Shown: piece by piece, positions 1-8,341 of the stretch
Layout: every line of letters starts with the position of its first letter
Position numbering within the stretch: the first letter of the stretch is position 1
Source: Mycolicibacterium baixiangningiae
GTDB taxonomy: Bacteria; Actinomycetota; Actinomycetes; Mycobacteriales; Mycobacteriaceae
DNA length: 64,000 bases
Assembly: GCF_016313185.1 (NCBI RefSeq)
Contig: NZ_CP066218.1
Coordinates: 5,890,001-5,954,000 of the forward strand
Direction: 5' to 3'
Translations under genes and position numbers: made by a program
The notes under the pieces: model-generated
The model's input: the letters and a program-made list of their open reading frames with translations, nothing else
Databases searched by the model: none
What the model was told of the DNA's origin: nothing

Positions 1-293
1 TGTTCGGCCGCGTCGTCGACGATCGGTTGTGAAGCGGTGATCAACGCCTCGAGTGGGGCGCCCTCGTAGACGTGGGTCTGCGGACCGGCATCGGTCACGA
101 ATGTCACGAGCTCGGTCCGGCTCGGATACGCACGCAGTTCAGATGTCGTGAGGTCGAGGGCGGCGTGCACGTCCCCGGACACCGTCAGGCTCCGATCGTG
201 TGGGGATTCCGCGTGCGAAACGGGCGCACCGAGCAGTAGACCGAACGTCGCACACAGGACCGCGCAGATCCGTCGCGTCGGCGATCCGCCCAT
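1..293 (-). CDS. Secreted protein, N-terminal part (molybdopterin-oxidoreductase-like fold suspected)
   Basis: Reading leftward off the window edge, a frame opens at the ATG at 293 and stays open to base 1 (97 codons seen). The start at 293 is preferred over the in-frame ATG at 311 because an AAAGAGG ribosome site lies six bases upstream of it. The product begins with Arg-rich and hydrophobic stretches ending VSHA, a typical Sec signal peptide. The mature start (SLTVSGDVHAALDLTTSEL, later THVYEGAPLEALI) resembles the beginning of sulfite-oxidase-type molybdopterin domains, where 'ltv.G.v..p..lt..eL' precedes 'y.GvpL..ll'. This is inferred from pattern only, because the diagnostic part lies outside the window. 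No partner gene is visible. Confidence 0.55.
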   Translation of the reverse strand, partial: MGGSPTRRICAVLCATFGLLLGAPVSHAESPHDRSLTVSGDVHAALDLTTSELRAYPSRTELVTFVTDAGPQTHVYEGAPLEALITASQPIVDDAAE

Positions 294-547
294 CGGATAC
301 CTCTTTCGCATGGCGCCATTCGCAGCTTGGCCCTGCCATAGGGGTGCGAGCTCCCTGGCTATCGCGGTCGAAGCGGTCACACAGGTGAAGACGCCCGACG
401 CGGCGGAGTCATTTCATGGTCGTCGCCCCACTCACCTCGGCAGCGGCTGCGCGGAGTGCTCCTCATGGAGATCGGCACGGCTCACTTAAGCCGAGCGGAC
501 GCGGACAGCCTCGCTTCCGCTGATGCACCTGGGCTCGAGAGCTAGCC

Positions 548-1726
548 TTACTCCGCCGGGGTGGCCGGGACACCGGTCGAGCCGAGATGCGTGGGGGTGC
601 GTCGAGCGGGAAACGACCGGCCGCGGAACCGTGCGAGGCGGAACGATCTCACATCGTCGTCCTGAGGTCGCCCTTCCGCGAGGTCGGCGAGAATCTCGCC
701 CATCAGCGCGGAGTACTTGAACCCTTCGCCGATGCATCCGCATCCGAACACGAGGCCACTGGGCAGCGCGTCCATGATGAATTGACCGTCGGCCGTGTCG
801 GTCCAGGAGCACACTTGCGCATCGACGACCGTGGCAGGTATCGACGCGAAATCACGGGATACCCGTCGGCGGATCCCTTCAGTACGTTCGGGTCTCGGCG
901 TGCGGTCAGGCTCACCAGCGTGATAGTCGCCAATCGGCTGATCCAGGCCGACCTTGTATCCGAGGCCAGGCGTGGGCATCGCGTAGATCCTCCCCTCGCC
1001 GTCTTCGACCTCTCCGTCGAACAGGCACGGGAAGCCGTCGGTGCGAGCCCCGCCGTCGGCATCGCCGAAGTGCACGACTTGCTCGAGGTAGGGATACAGC
1101 GGCACCTCGATACCCAAGTGCTGCAGCAGAAACGCCGATTCGGGGCCGGCCGCGACGACGATCGCATCGGCGTCCTCCCGGGTCCGATCGGAGTAGGTCA
1201 CCGACAGACCATTCGGCCGCTCGTCGATCTCGACGACACCGCGGGCGTGGCCGTAGCGACCGCCGGCGCGGCAGAACCGCGCGTATTGCGCCTGAAGCGC
1301 CCGTTCGGCGAACACGATGCCGGCGTCGGGCAGCCACACCGCGTCTCGCCCGTCGGCACGGAGACCCGGCAGGTAGTTCGCCACATCCGCCGCTCTCACT
1401 CCCTCGTGCGCGATGCCCAGTTCGACGCAGGTCGACGCGGTGGCGTTGTTCGTCGCCGTATCGCGCCAGAGCAGACCACGACGTTCGTGAACGGTTGTGG
1501 CCGTGGCTTCCTCGAGACGCTTCATCGCCGCGACCGCCCGCACCGCCAATCGGACTCGGACCGGATCGGGGTCACCGAGCCGCCACATGCGCGTCGGACC
1601 GCACGACGACGACAAGGGATTGCCGATCCCGTGCCTGTCGACCAGGCGAACCTCGTGGCCGCGGCTCGCCAGCTCGGCGGCGGTCGGCAAGCCCCACGCC
1701 CCGGCTCCGATGACGATGCACTTCAT
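548..1726 (-). CDS. FAD-dependent amine oxidase, monomeric sarcosine oxidase / N-methyltryptophan oxidase type
   Basis: The predicted protein has 392 residues, the usual length for monomeric sarcosine oxidases. It opens with a Rossmann FAD motif (GAGAWG, residues 7-12) and an acidic end of strand 2 (VD, 29-30). Near the C-terminus, VCSWTDTADGQFIMD contains Cys306 where the family's covalent flavin-binding Cys (VCxYT.T.D.hF..D) sits, followed by GEGFKYSALMGEILADL as in the family. The ATG at 1726 is chosen because GGAGGA precedes it at good spacing. It lies 25 bases downstream of the cupin gene and probably shares its transcript. The enzyme should oxidise a secondary or N-methylated amine to aldehyde or imine plus hydrogen peroxide in the cytosol. 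The substrate cannot be read, but the nearby amine importer and PuuB-like oxidase suggest an imported amine. Confidence 0.82.
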   Translation of the reverse strand: MKCIVIGAGAWGLPTAAELASRGHEVRLVDRHGIGNPLSSSCGPTRMWRLGDPDPVRVRLAVRAVAAMKRLEEATATTVHERRGLLWRDTATNNATASTCVELGIAHEGVRAADVANYLPGLRADGRDAVWLPDAGIVFAERALQAQYARFCRAGGRYGHARGVVEIDERPNGLSVTYSDRTREDADAIVVAAGPESAFLLQHLGIEVPLYPYLEQVVHFGDADGGARTDGFPCLFDGEVEDGEGRIYAMPTPGLGYKVGLDQPIGDYHAGEPDRTPRPERTEGIRRRVSRDFASIPATVVDAQVCSWTDTADGQFIMDALPSGLVFGCGCIGEGFKYSALMGEILADLAEGRPQDDDVRSFRLARFRGRSFPARRTPTHLGSTGVPATPAE

Positions 1727-1751
1727 GCGTCCTCCGTTCGATCGCAACCTC

Positions 1752-2099
1752 TCAGAAGACGGTGTACGCCTTGCGAATCGTCTCGATGACGTCCCACCGG
1801 CCGGACCAGCCCCTTGGCAGAATGACGAAGTCACCGGCGCCGACCTCAACCACGCGACCCGTCGCGTCGTCGGTGATCCGAGCGCGACCCGAGATGATGT
1901 AGCAGGTTTCGGTGTCCCGCCGGTTCACGATGGGCCAGCCTCCGGGCTCGCATTCCCAGATGCCCACCTGCGCCTCGGTCCCCGATTCGGCCGACAGGGT
2001 TCTCAGTTGGGGGTCTCCGCTGTCAGCGCCGGCGCGCTGCCCACTGGGCTCGAGGTCGCCCATGACGATGTGACGTGGCAAATGAGTTAGTGCTCCCAT
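1752..2099 (-). CDS. Small cupin-domain protein (cupin_3 / DUF861 type)
   Basis: A 115-residue single cupin domain. The visible core is RRDTETCYIISGRARITDD followed by VEVGAGDFVILPRGWSGRWDV, which matches the two conserved beta-barrel motifs of the cupin_3 group (relatives of ureidoglycine aminohydrolase). An upstream ATG at 2144 is in frame, but the ATG at 2099 has a GGAAGG site close before it and starts nearer the domain, so it is preferred. It is the first gene of a leftward unit with the sarcosine-oxidase-like flavoenzyme and is divergent from the XRE-cupin regulator. A role as a small-molecule-binding or accessory enzyme in amine breakdown is inferred from context only. Confidence 0.7.
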   Translation of the reverse strand: MGALTHLPRHIVMGDLEPSGQRAGADSGDPQLRTLSAESGTEAQVGIWECEPGGWPIVNRRDTETCYIISGRARITDDATGRVVEVGAGDFVILPRGWSGRWDVIETIRKAYTVF

Positions 2100-2265
2100 G
2101 ACGGCCTTCCCGTGCATTGTCGATCGCGTGCAGCGCACCTTCACTCGAGGCGTCGCCTCGCTGAGCCGGCGGTCGGGATCGGTGCCCCGCGGTCATGTTT
2201 CCTGCAGACGATTTCGCCGTATCGGTTGCCGATCCCTGCCGGTGGACATAGTGTGACACGCGTAC

Positions 2266-2278
2266 GAACACTTTGTTC
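2266..2278. promoter_or_regulatory. Inverted repeat between divergent units, candidate XRE-cupin operator
   Basis: GAACACTTTGTTC is an inverted repeat with 5-base arms and a 3-base centre. A further GAAC half-site follows in ATGACGAACGTG a few bases on. It sits 50-60 bases before the regulator start and between the two diverging units, as expected for an autoregulated XRE-cupin repressor. Confidence 0.45.
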
Positions 2279-2326
2279 ACCAATGACGAACGTGTGGTTC
2301 TGCAGGACGAGAGTGGATGTTCGCCT

Positions 2327-2914
2327 ATGGCGTTGGCCGAGGAGAGACCCGGCTCGGCTGCGTCGAGCGCCGAGGCCGAAATGGGCATCCGCATAAGAGA
2401 ATTCAGACTCATGCGCAAGCTCAGCCTGCGCGATCTCGCGGGCCGCGCGAAGATTTCGCCCGGGTTCCTGAGCCAGCTGGAACGGGGTCAGGTCAATGCC
2501 AGCGTGGGGACTCTGCGGCGGCTGGCCGAGGAACTCGGGATCACTCTGCCCGACCTGTTCGGAGACCACCGCGCCCAGGGGGCACGGATCCTGCGCAAGG
2601 CAGAGCGGCCGGAGATCCACGTGTCCGATCTCAGCGCCAAGTACCTGCTGTCCCAGAAACCGTTGATGAATCTCGAGGTGTACTCCGCCGAGTTCGCCCC
2701 AGGCGGTTCGGCGGGCGAGGCCTACGTGCACGGTGATTCTCAAGAGGTGCTGATCGTCGTGAGCGGCTGCCTGGCGCTCGAACTCGACGGCAAGCTGCAC
2801 CGACTCGACGCCGGCGACTCCGCGGAGTACCGGACCTCGATACCGCACACCGTCCACAACCACAGCGACACCTCAGCGGAGCTGCTGTGGATCGTCAGTC
2901 CCCCGACTGCGTGA
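2327..2914 (+). CDS. XRE-family regulator with C-terminal cupin sensor domain (PuuR-like architecture)
   Basis: 195 residues from the ATG at 2327; a TTG at 2273 is an alternative, but it lies inside the operator-like repeat. Residues about 20-75 form a helix-turn-helix of the Cro/CI type (MGIRIREFRLMRKLSLRDLA, then SPGFLSQLERGQVNASVGTL). Residues about 115-190 form a cupin barrel (HGDSQEVLIVVSGCLALEL, DAGDSAEYRTSIPHTVHNH). This two-domain form is that of PuuR, the putrescine-responsive repressor, and many amine or amino-acid catabolic regulators. It is the first gene before the importer operon, 65 bases from the next start, and is divergent from the cupin/oxidase pair, so it probably controls both arms. 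The ligand is unknown. Confidence 0.85.
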   Translation: MALAEERPGSAASSAEAEMGIRIREFRLMRKLSLRDLAGRAKISPGFLSQLERGQVNASVGTLRRLAEELGITLPDLFGDHRAQGARILRKAERPEIHVSDLSAKYLLSQKPLMNLEVYSAEFAPGGSAGEAYVHGDSQEVLIVVSGCLALELDGKLHRLDAGDSAEYRTSIPHTVHNHSDTSAELLWIVSPPTA

Positions 2915-2979
2915 GCGCAGCCGGAAAACCCTATCGCCCAAGCCCGTACCGCCCGCCACGCTTCACAGAAGGAGTCCAC

Positions 2980-4092
2980 ATGCCCACTGCACTCAAGACG
3001 ATCGGGTGTGGCGTTGCCGCTGCCCTGCTCACCGCCGCGTGTTCCTCGGGGCCGGCTCCCAGCGCCGAGGTCGACCTCGGTAGCGGCCCGCCGAAAGCAG
3101 GCACCGTCAAAGCCGACGCCCTCAAAGGCGTCACCCTGACCTTCGTGTCCTACGGCGGCATCTTCCAGGACGGCCAGACCGAGGCGGCCGTCGACCCGTT
3201 CGCCAAGGAGTCCGGTGCGCGCATCCTGCAGGACGGCCCCACCGAGAGCACCAAGATCAAGTCCCAGGTCGAGTCCGGCAATGTCACCTGGGACGTAATC
3301 GACACCACCAACGTCTTCACCGCCCAGCACTGCGGCGAACTCTTCATGCCGCTCGACACCAGCATCGTCGACATCAGCAAGATCCCGGCGGGCGCAAAGA
3401 CGGACGACTGTTCGGTACCGGCCATGGGATACGGCCTCATCGTGGTGTACAACACCGAAAAGTACGCCGCCAACCCGCCCAAGACCTGGGCCGACTTCTA
3501 CGACACCACGAAATTCCCCGGCAAGCGGGCCGTTCAGGGCATCGCGGGCGAACTGGACCCGGGCGTACTGGAGGGCGCGCTCCTGGCCGACGGGGTCGCC
3601 CCGGACAAGGTCTATCCCATCGACGCCCCCCGCGCGCTGGCCAAGCTGTCCTCGATCCGCGACGACATCGTGTTCTGGAACAGTGGCGCGCATGCCCAGC
3701 AGCTCATCGAGGGCGGACAGGTCGACATGGCGTTGGTCTGGAGCGGACGTGCCTATTCCGCGGTGAAGAACGGCGCGCCGTTCGCACCCATGTGGGAGCA
3801 GTGGATGCCGGAAGCCGACACGATCGCCGTGCCGAAGGGCGCGAAGAACCCGAAGGCGTCCATGGCGTTGATCAACTACTACCTCGGGGCCCAGCAGCAG
3901 GCCAAACTGACCGAGCTGACGTCCTACAGCCCCGTCAACGTGGACGCCAAACCGCAGCTCGACGCGCTGGCCACCAGTTACCTCACCACTACCCCCGAGC
4001 GCCTCGAGGACCGGTTCCCGGTCGACCTCGCCTGGTGGTCCAAGAACAACGACGACATGGTCGGGGCCTACACGGATTGGCTTGCCAAGTAG
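2980..4092 (+). CDS. ABC transporter substrate-binding lipoprotein, PotD/PotF-like
   Basis: 370 residues from an ATG preceded by AGAAGGAG. The N-terminus MPTALKTIGCGVAAALLTAA followed by Cys21 is a lipoprotein signal peptide with lipobox-like TAAC, so the mature protein should be anchored on the outer face of the membrane. The body has the family 1 extracellular solute-binding form (LTFVSYGGIFQDGQTEA near the N-terminus, YGLIVVYNTEKYAANPPKTW mid-protein), as in spermidine/putrescine-binding proteins. Two permeases, an ATPase and an amine oxidase follow in order with very short spacing, making a complete importer. The ligand is inferred to be a polyamine or related amine, from family and from the flanking oxidases. 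Confidence 0.87.
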   Translation: MPTALKTIGCGVAAALLTAACSSGPAPSAEVDLGSGPPKAGTVKADALKGVTLTFVSYGGIFQDGQTEAAVDPFAKESGARILQDGPTESTKIKSQVESGNVTWDVIDTTNVFTAQHCGELFMPLDTSIVDISKIPAGAKTDDCSVPAMGYGLIVVYNTEKYAANPPKTWADFYDTTKFPGKRAVQGIAGELDPGVLEGALLADGVAPDKVYPIDAPRALAKLSSIRDDIVFWNSGAHAQQLIEGGQVDMALVWSGRAYSAVKNGAPFAPMWEQWMPEADTIAVPKGAKNPKASMALINYYLGAQQQAKLTELTSYSPVNVDAKPQLDALATSYLTTTPERLEDRFPVDLAWWSKNNDDMVGAYTDWLAK

Positions 4093-4107
4093 AGGGTCCG
4101 GCAATCC

Positions 4108-5013
4108 ATGACCGTAGTCGACGTTCTCTCCGGGACAGCGGCACCGCCGCGCACCGGTACCGAGGCCGCAGGAGCCCAACGCAGGCGCCGCGCCGCCTAC
4201 GCCCTGCTGGCGCCCGCGCTCGTGCTCGTCATCGGGATCTTCGCGGTGCCGCTGGCTGTGATGCTGTGGCGTGCGTTCACCGATCCCTTTGCCGGACTGG
4301 ACAACTTCACCTGGTACATCGGCGATGCGGTGCAACGACAGGTGCTGTTCCGCACGTTCATCACCGGCCTCGAAGTGACCGTCATCTGTCTGGTGCTCGG
4401 CTACCCGTACGCCTACGCGATGGTCGCCTTCGGACCGAAGGTGCGGGCGGTGCTCACGCTGTTGGTGCTGGTTCCCTTCTGGACCAGCCTGATGGTCCGC
4501 ACGTTTGCGTGGGTGATTCTGTTGCAGGACAACGGCCCCGCGCAGAAGGCGCTCGGCCTGGTCGGCCTTGACGGCGTCCAACTGATCCGGACCAATCTCG
4601 GAGTCGTGATCGGGATGAGCCAGATCCTGTTGCCGTTCATGGTGTTACCGCTCTACGCGGTGATGTCGGGTGTGGACCGCCGGCTCATCCTGGCATCGTC
4701 GAGCCTGGGCGCCCGTCCGCTGACCTCGTTCGCGCGGATCTGGGTGCCGTTGACGATGCCCGGCATCGGCGCAGGATGTCTGATGGTGTTCATCAGCAGC
4801 CTGGGGTTCTACGTCACGCCGGCTCTACTCGGGGCACCGGACAACGCGCTCATCAGCCAGCAGATCTACGTCCAGGTCAACGGCCTGCTGCAGTGGGGCC
4901 GGGGCGGCGCGATGGGCGTGGTGCTGTTGTTGCTGACGCTCCTGGTCCTCGCGGTGCTGATACTGGTGTTGCGCCGCGCCTCCCGACAGGAGCAGCCTCA
5001 TGATCCGGCGTAG
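4108..5013 (+). CDS. ABC transporter permease, PotB-like
   Basis: 301 residues with about six hydrophobic membrane segments; the first is near residues 31-52 (AYALLAPALVLVIGIFAVPL). The loop SSLGARPLTSFARIWVPLTM carries the EAA-type consensus that contacts the ATPase (G.......F..I..P...PG). A Ser/Arg-rich cytoplasmic N-terminus precedes the first helix. The ATG at 4108 follows an AGAGG site, 15 bases after the binding-protein gene. Its end overlaps the next permease gene by 14 bases. It forms one half of the heterodimeric channel. Confidence 0.88.
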   Translation: MTVVDVLSGTAAPPRTGTEAAGAQRRRRAAYALLAPALVLVIGIFAVPLAVMLWRAFTDPFAGLDNFTWYIGDAVQRQVLFRTFITGLEVTVICLVLGYPYAYAMVAFGPKVRAVLTLLVLVPFWTSLMVRTFAWVILLQDNGPAQKALGLVGLDGVQLIRTNLGVVIGMSQILLPFMVLPLYAVMSGVDRRLILASSSLGARPLTSFARIWVPLTMPGIGAGCLMVFISSLGFYVTPALLGAPDNALISQQIYVQVNGLLQWGRGGAMGVVLLLLTLLVLAVLILVLRRASRQEQPHDPA

Positions 5014-5800
5014 CAGCACGTTGTGGCGTGCGGTGCTTCTGGTGTTCTGCGCGGTCGTGGCGGTGTGGCTTGTCGCGCCGTCGCTGATCGTCATCCCGCT
5101 CAGTTTCACCGACCGACCGTCGTTCAATTTCCCACCCACCGGATGGTCCACCCAGTGGTATGCCAACTTCTTCACTGATCCCTCGTGGCTCTGGTCGCTG
5201 GAGGCCAGCCTCCGCGTCGGCGTGCTGGTGGCCATTGTGGCGACGGTATGTGGCACCGCGGCCGCGGTGGCTTTCAGCAGGACGCGCTTCTTCGGCGACC
5301 AGGGAGTACGCGCGCTGCTGCTCTCGCCGATGATCGTCCCGGTGATCGTGGTGGCGATCGGCATCTATGCGATCTATCTGCGGCTCAACCTGCTCGGCAC
5401 CACAACAGGTTTCGTGGTGGCACACAGCGTGCTGGCCCTGCCGTTCGTGATCATCCCTGTGAGCGCCAGCCTGCAGGGGTTCGACCGACGGCTGGAAGAT
5501 GCCGCGGCGATCTGCGGAGCGAACCGGTGGACGACGTTTCGCACCGTGACGCTGCCCCAGGTGGCCCCTGGCGTCTTGTCTGGGGCGCTGTTCGCGTTCG
5601 CCACCAGCTTCGACGAGGTGGTGTTGTCGCTGTTCATCCAAAGTCCCTATCTGCAAACACTTCCGGTGCGCATGTACGCGTCGGTCACGCGAGACACCGA
5701 CCCCACGATCGCCGCCGCGGCCACCGTGATCCTTGCGCTCACCACGGCGCTGACCATCCTCGCCAGCATCTTCGTCATCAGGAGGAACCGTGTCCGATGA
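5000..5800 (+). CDS. ABC transporter permease, PotC-like
   Basis: 266 residues, the typical PotC length, with six likely membrane helices starting at about residue 10 (AVLLVFCAVVAVWLVAPSLI). The EAA loop is visible as AAAICGANRWTTFRTVTLPQ followed by VAPG. The start overlaps the preceding permease gene by 14 bases and its end overlaps the ATPase gene by 11 bases, so the subunits are probably translationally coupled. It pairs with the upstream permease in the imported-amine channel. Confidence 0.88.
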   Translation: MIRRSSTLWRAVLLVFCAVVAVWLVAPSLIVIPLSFTDRPSFNFPPTGWSTQWYANFFTDPSWLWSLEASLRVGVLVAIVATVCGTAAAVAFSRTRFFGDQGVRALLLSPMIVPVIVVAIGIYAIYLRLNLLGTTTGFVVAHSVLALPFVIIPVSASLQGFDRRLEDAAAICGANRWTTFRTVTLPQVAPGVLSGALFAFATSFDEVVLSLFIQSPYLQTLPVRMYASVTRDTDPTIAAAATVILALTTALTILASIFVIRRNRVR

Positions 5801-6875
5801 TCACCCGCCGCACGGCGCCGCCATCAGACTGCGGGGACTGACCAAACGCTACGGCTCGGTCACCGCGGTCGACGCCATCGATCTCGACGCGCGTCCTGGC
5901 GAATTCCTCACCATGCTGGGGCCCAGCGGCTCGGGCAAGACGACCACGCTCAACATGATCGCCGGCTTCGTCGACGTCACTGAAGGCGAATTGACGATCG
6001 ACGGCGACGACGTCGCCAACCTCCCGCCCAACAAACGCAACATCGGCATGGTGTTCCAGCACTACGCGCTCTTTCCGCACATGAGCGTCGCCGACAATGT
6101 CGAGTATCCGTTGCGACAGCGCGGTATCGGCAAGACGCAGCGCGCCACGATGGTGGCGGACGCGCTGCGTACCGTCGGCCTCGAACATCTCGGGCGACGC
6201 AAGCCCAAGGAGCTGTCGGGCGGTCAACAGCAACGGGTCGCCCTGGCGCGCGCCATGGTGTACAACCCCCGAGTGCTGCTGATGGACGAACCCCTCGGCG
6301 CCCTCGACAAGAAGCTGCGCGACACGCTGCAACTGGAGATCAAGCGCATTCACGCCGAACTGGGCACCACGTTCGTCTACGTCACGCACGACCAGGACGA
6401 GGCTCTGGTGCTCTCCGACCGGATCGCGGTGTTCAACGACGGCCGGATACAGCAGATCGGTACCCCGTCAGAGCTGTACGAGTACCCCAACAGCCTGTTC
6501 GTCGCACAGTTCCTCGGCGAATCGTCATTGTTCGAGGGCACACTCGAGGGCGGCCGAGTACACACCAACGGTCGTGCGCTGACTGCCACCCGCGGCGACC
6601 ACCCCGACACGCAGAACGTCACCGTGATCGTGCGGCCCGAGCGGATCTGCCTCCACGCCGGCGACGGCGAACCGGCAGCCGAGAACGCGGTGCCAGGCCG
6701 CGTCATCCAGCACATCTACTTCGGCAACGCGCGCAAGGTCGAAGTACGTCTTACCGACGGCACCACCGTGCTCGTCCGCGAAAGTGCCACAGGGACACTG
6801 GTTCCTGTGCATGCCGACGATCCCGTATGGCTGACCTTCCGCGCGCAGGACGCCTCGGTCCTTGCTACCGCCTGA
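5790..6875 (+). CDS. ABC transporter ATPase, PotA-like
   Basis: 361 residues from a GTG start with a perfect AGGAGG upstream. It has Walker A GPSGSGKTT (44-52), a Q-loop within GMVFQHYALFPHM, signature LSGGQQQR (142-149), Walker B VLLMDEP (162-168) and H-loop VTHDQDEA. Residues from about 285 on form a TOBE-like regulatory domain (NVTVIVRPERICLHAGDG and onward), as in PotA and other ATPases of this importer class. It energises the importer encoded just upstream. Its end is 43 bases before the flavoenzyme gene. Confidence 0.92.
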   Translation: MSDDHPPHGAAIRLRGLTKRYGSVTAVDAIDLDARPGEFLTMLGPSGSGKTTTLNMIAGFVDVTEGELTIDGDDVANLPPNKRNIGMVFQHYALFPHMSVADNVEYPLRQRGIGKTQRATMVADALRTVGLEHLGRRKPKELSGGQQQRVALARAMVYNPRVLLMDEPLGALDKKLRDTLQLEIKRIHAELGTTFVYVTHDQDEALVLSDRIAVFNDGRIQQIGTPSELYEYPNSLFVAQFLGESSLFEGTLEGGRVHTNGRALTATRGDHPDTQNVTVIVRPERICLHAGDGEPAAENAVPGRVIQHIYFGNARKVEVRLTDGTTVLVRESATGTLVPVHADDPVWLTFRAQDASVLATA

Positions 6876-6918
6876 TCCCCACCGGGGCCCTGACCCCATT
6901 CACTCTCGAGAGGAAAAC

Positions 6919-8313
6919 ATGGCTTCCCTAGGCCAGCGTCCCGTCAACGGCGGCGTGTCGTTCTGGTACCGGTCGATCGGGCTGCCCCAGCCGCGCCCCG
7001 CGCTACCAGGCGACCGGGACGCCGACGTGTGCATCGTCGGAGCGGGATTCACCGGGCTGTGGACGGCCTACTACCTCAAGCGCCAGCAGCCCGACCTTCG
7101 CATCGTGATACTCGAGAGCGAGTTCGCCGGCTTCGGCGCGTCGGGTCGCAACGGCGGATGGCTTTCGGCCGAACTCGCGGGCTCACGGGACGCTTACGCC
7201 TCGACCCATGGTCATCAAGGCGTGGTCGACCTGATGCGCGCCATGCGCGAGGCCGTCGACGAGGTGATTGCGGTCGCCGAGGCCGAGGGCATCGAGGCCG
7301 ACATCGCCAAGGACGGGCTGCTACACGTGGCACGCAACCGTGCGCAGCTGGAGCGGCTGCGCGCCGGTCTGCAGTACGAATACGCCTGGGGCGCAGGCCC
7401 GGAGGATTTCGCCGAACTCAGCCGCGCCGAGATGGACGACCGCATCCGCGTCGCTGGGTCCCTCGGTGGCGTGTTCAGCCCGCACTGTGCCCGCGTGCAG
7501 CCAGCCAAACTGGTGCAGGGACTCGCCGAGGTCGTTGAGCGCCTCGGCGTCACGCTGTACGAGCAGACCACCGTCAGGCGTATCGAGGCGGGCCGCGCCG
7601 TCAGCGACCGAGGCACCGTCCGCGCCCCAACGGTGTTGCGCTGTCTGGAGGGATTCACCGGCAGCATCGAAGGGCAGAAGCGAAGCTGGCTGCCGATGAA
7701 CTCATCGATGATCGTCACCGCTCCGCTGCCCACGGACGTGCACGACCGGATCGGCTGGCGGGGTGCGGAATTGCTCGGCGACTACGCGCACGGCTACATG
7801 TATGCCCAGCGCACGGCGGACAACCGCATCGCCCTCGGCGGCCGCGGGATTCCCTACCGCTTCGGCTCACGTCTGGACGACCGCGGCGCGACCCAGCAGT
7901 GGACCATCGACGCGCTCACCGCACTGACCCGCGACATGTTCCCCGCGACAGCCGACGTGCCGATCGAGCACGCTTGGTGCGGCGTGCTCGGCGTACCCCG
8001 GGACTGGACCGCAACAGTCGACTTCGACCGCACCACTGGGCTGGGCACGGCAGGCGGCTATGTGGGCAGCGGGCTCACGACCACCAACCTCGCAGGCCGC
8101 TCGCTGGCCGATCTGGTGCTTGGGCGGCAAACCCACCTCACCGGGCTACCGTGGGTCGGCCGGCGAGTGCGGCGTTGGGAACCCGAGCCGTTACGCTGGC
8201 TCGGGGTGCAGAGCATGTACGCGCTCTACCGCACCGCCGACCGGCGCGAAGCAAAAGGCCTCGGCCACACCAGCAGAATCGGCACCATCGCCAACAAGAT
8301 CACAGGGCGCTGA
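6919..8313 (+). CDS. FAD-dependent amine oxidase, gamma-glutamylputrescine oxidase (PuuB)-like
   Basis: 464 residues from an ATG after GAGAGGA. A DAO-fold flavoenzyme: the FAD motif GAGFTGLWTAYYLKR begins at residue 41, followed by ESEFAGFGASGRNGGW, which is very characteristic of PuuB-like oxidases. The C-terminal third has GGYVGSGLTTTNLAGRSLAD as the second FAD-binding segment. It is the last gene of the importer operon. PuuB oxidises gamma-glutamyl-putrescine, but no PuuA ligase, PuuC or PuuD gene is present, so the true substrate may be a free or differently modified amine. The PuuB label is family-level only. Confidence 0.85.
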   Translation: MASLGQRPVNGGVSFWYRSIGLPQPRPALPGDRDADVCIVGAGFTGLWTAYYLKRQQPDLRIVILESEFAGFGASGRNGGWLSAELAGSRDAYASTHGHQGVVDLMRAMREAVDEVIAVAEAEGIEADIAKDGLLHVARNRAQLERLRAGLQYEYAWGAGPEDFAELSRAEMDDRIRVAGSLGGVFSPHCARVQPAKLVQGLAEVVERLGVTLYEQTTVRRIEAGRAVSDRGTVRAPTVLRCLEGFTGSIEGQKRSWLPMNSSMIVTAPLPTDVHDRIGWRGAELLGDYAHGYMYAQRTADNRIALGGRGIPYRFGSRLDDRGATQQWTIDALTALTRDMFPATADVPIEHAWCGVLGVPRDWTATVDFDRTTGLGTAGGYVGSGLTTTNLAGRSLADLVLGRQTHLTGLPWVGRRVRRWEPEPLRWLGVQSMYALYRTADRREAKGLGHTSRIGTIANKITGR

Positions 8314-8315
8314 AT

Positions 8316-8329
8316 CGGCACTTGTGCCG
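8316..8329. terminator. Short hairpin between convergent genes
   Basis: CGGCACTTGTGCCG is a perfect inverted repeat placed three bases after the oxidase stop and 12 bases before the end of the convergent SDR gene. It could end transcripts from both sides. There is no clear U tract. Confidence 0.4.
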
Positions 8330-8341
8330 GAGACCGCCGGA

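Noticed and set aside
587..1789. Long rightward open frame opposite the sarcosine-oxidase-like gene
   Set aside because: It is the complement of a well-supported flavoenzyme, has no recognisable domain or ribosome site, and its length follows from high GC.
2740..4581. 613-codon leftward open frame across the binding-protein and permease genes
   Set aside because: It spans three real genes on the other strand and has His/Gly/Arg-rich composition typical of antisense frames.
6919..8313. Naming the oxidase PuuB outright
   Set aside because: The Puu ligase, dehydrogenase and amidase are absent, so only a PuuB-like family label is justified.
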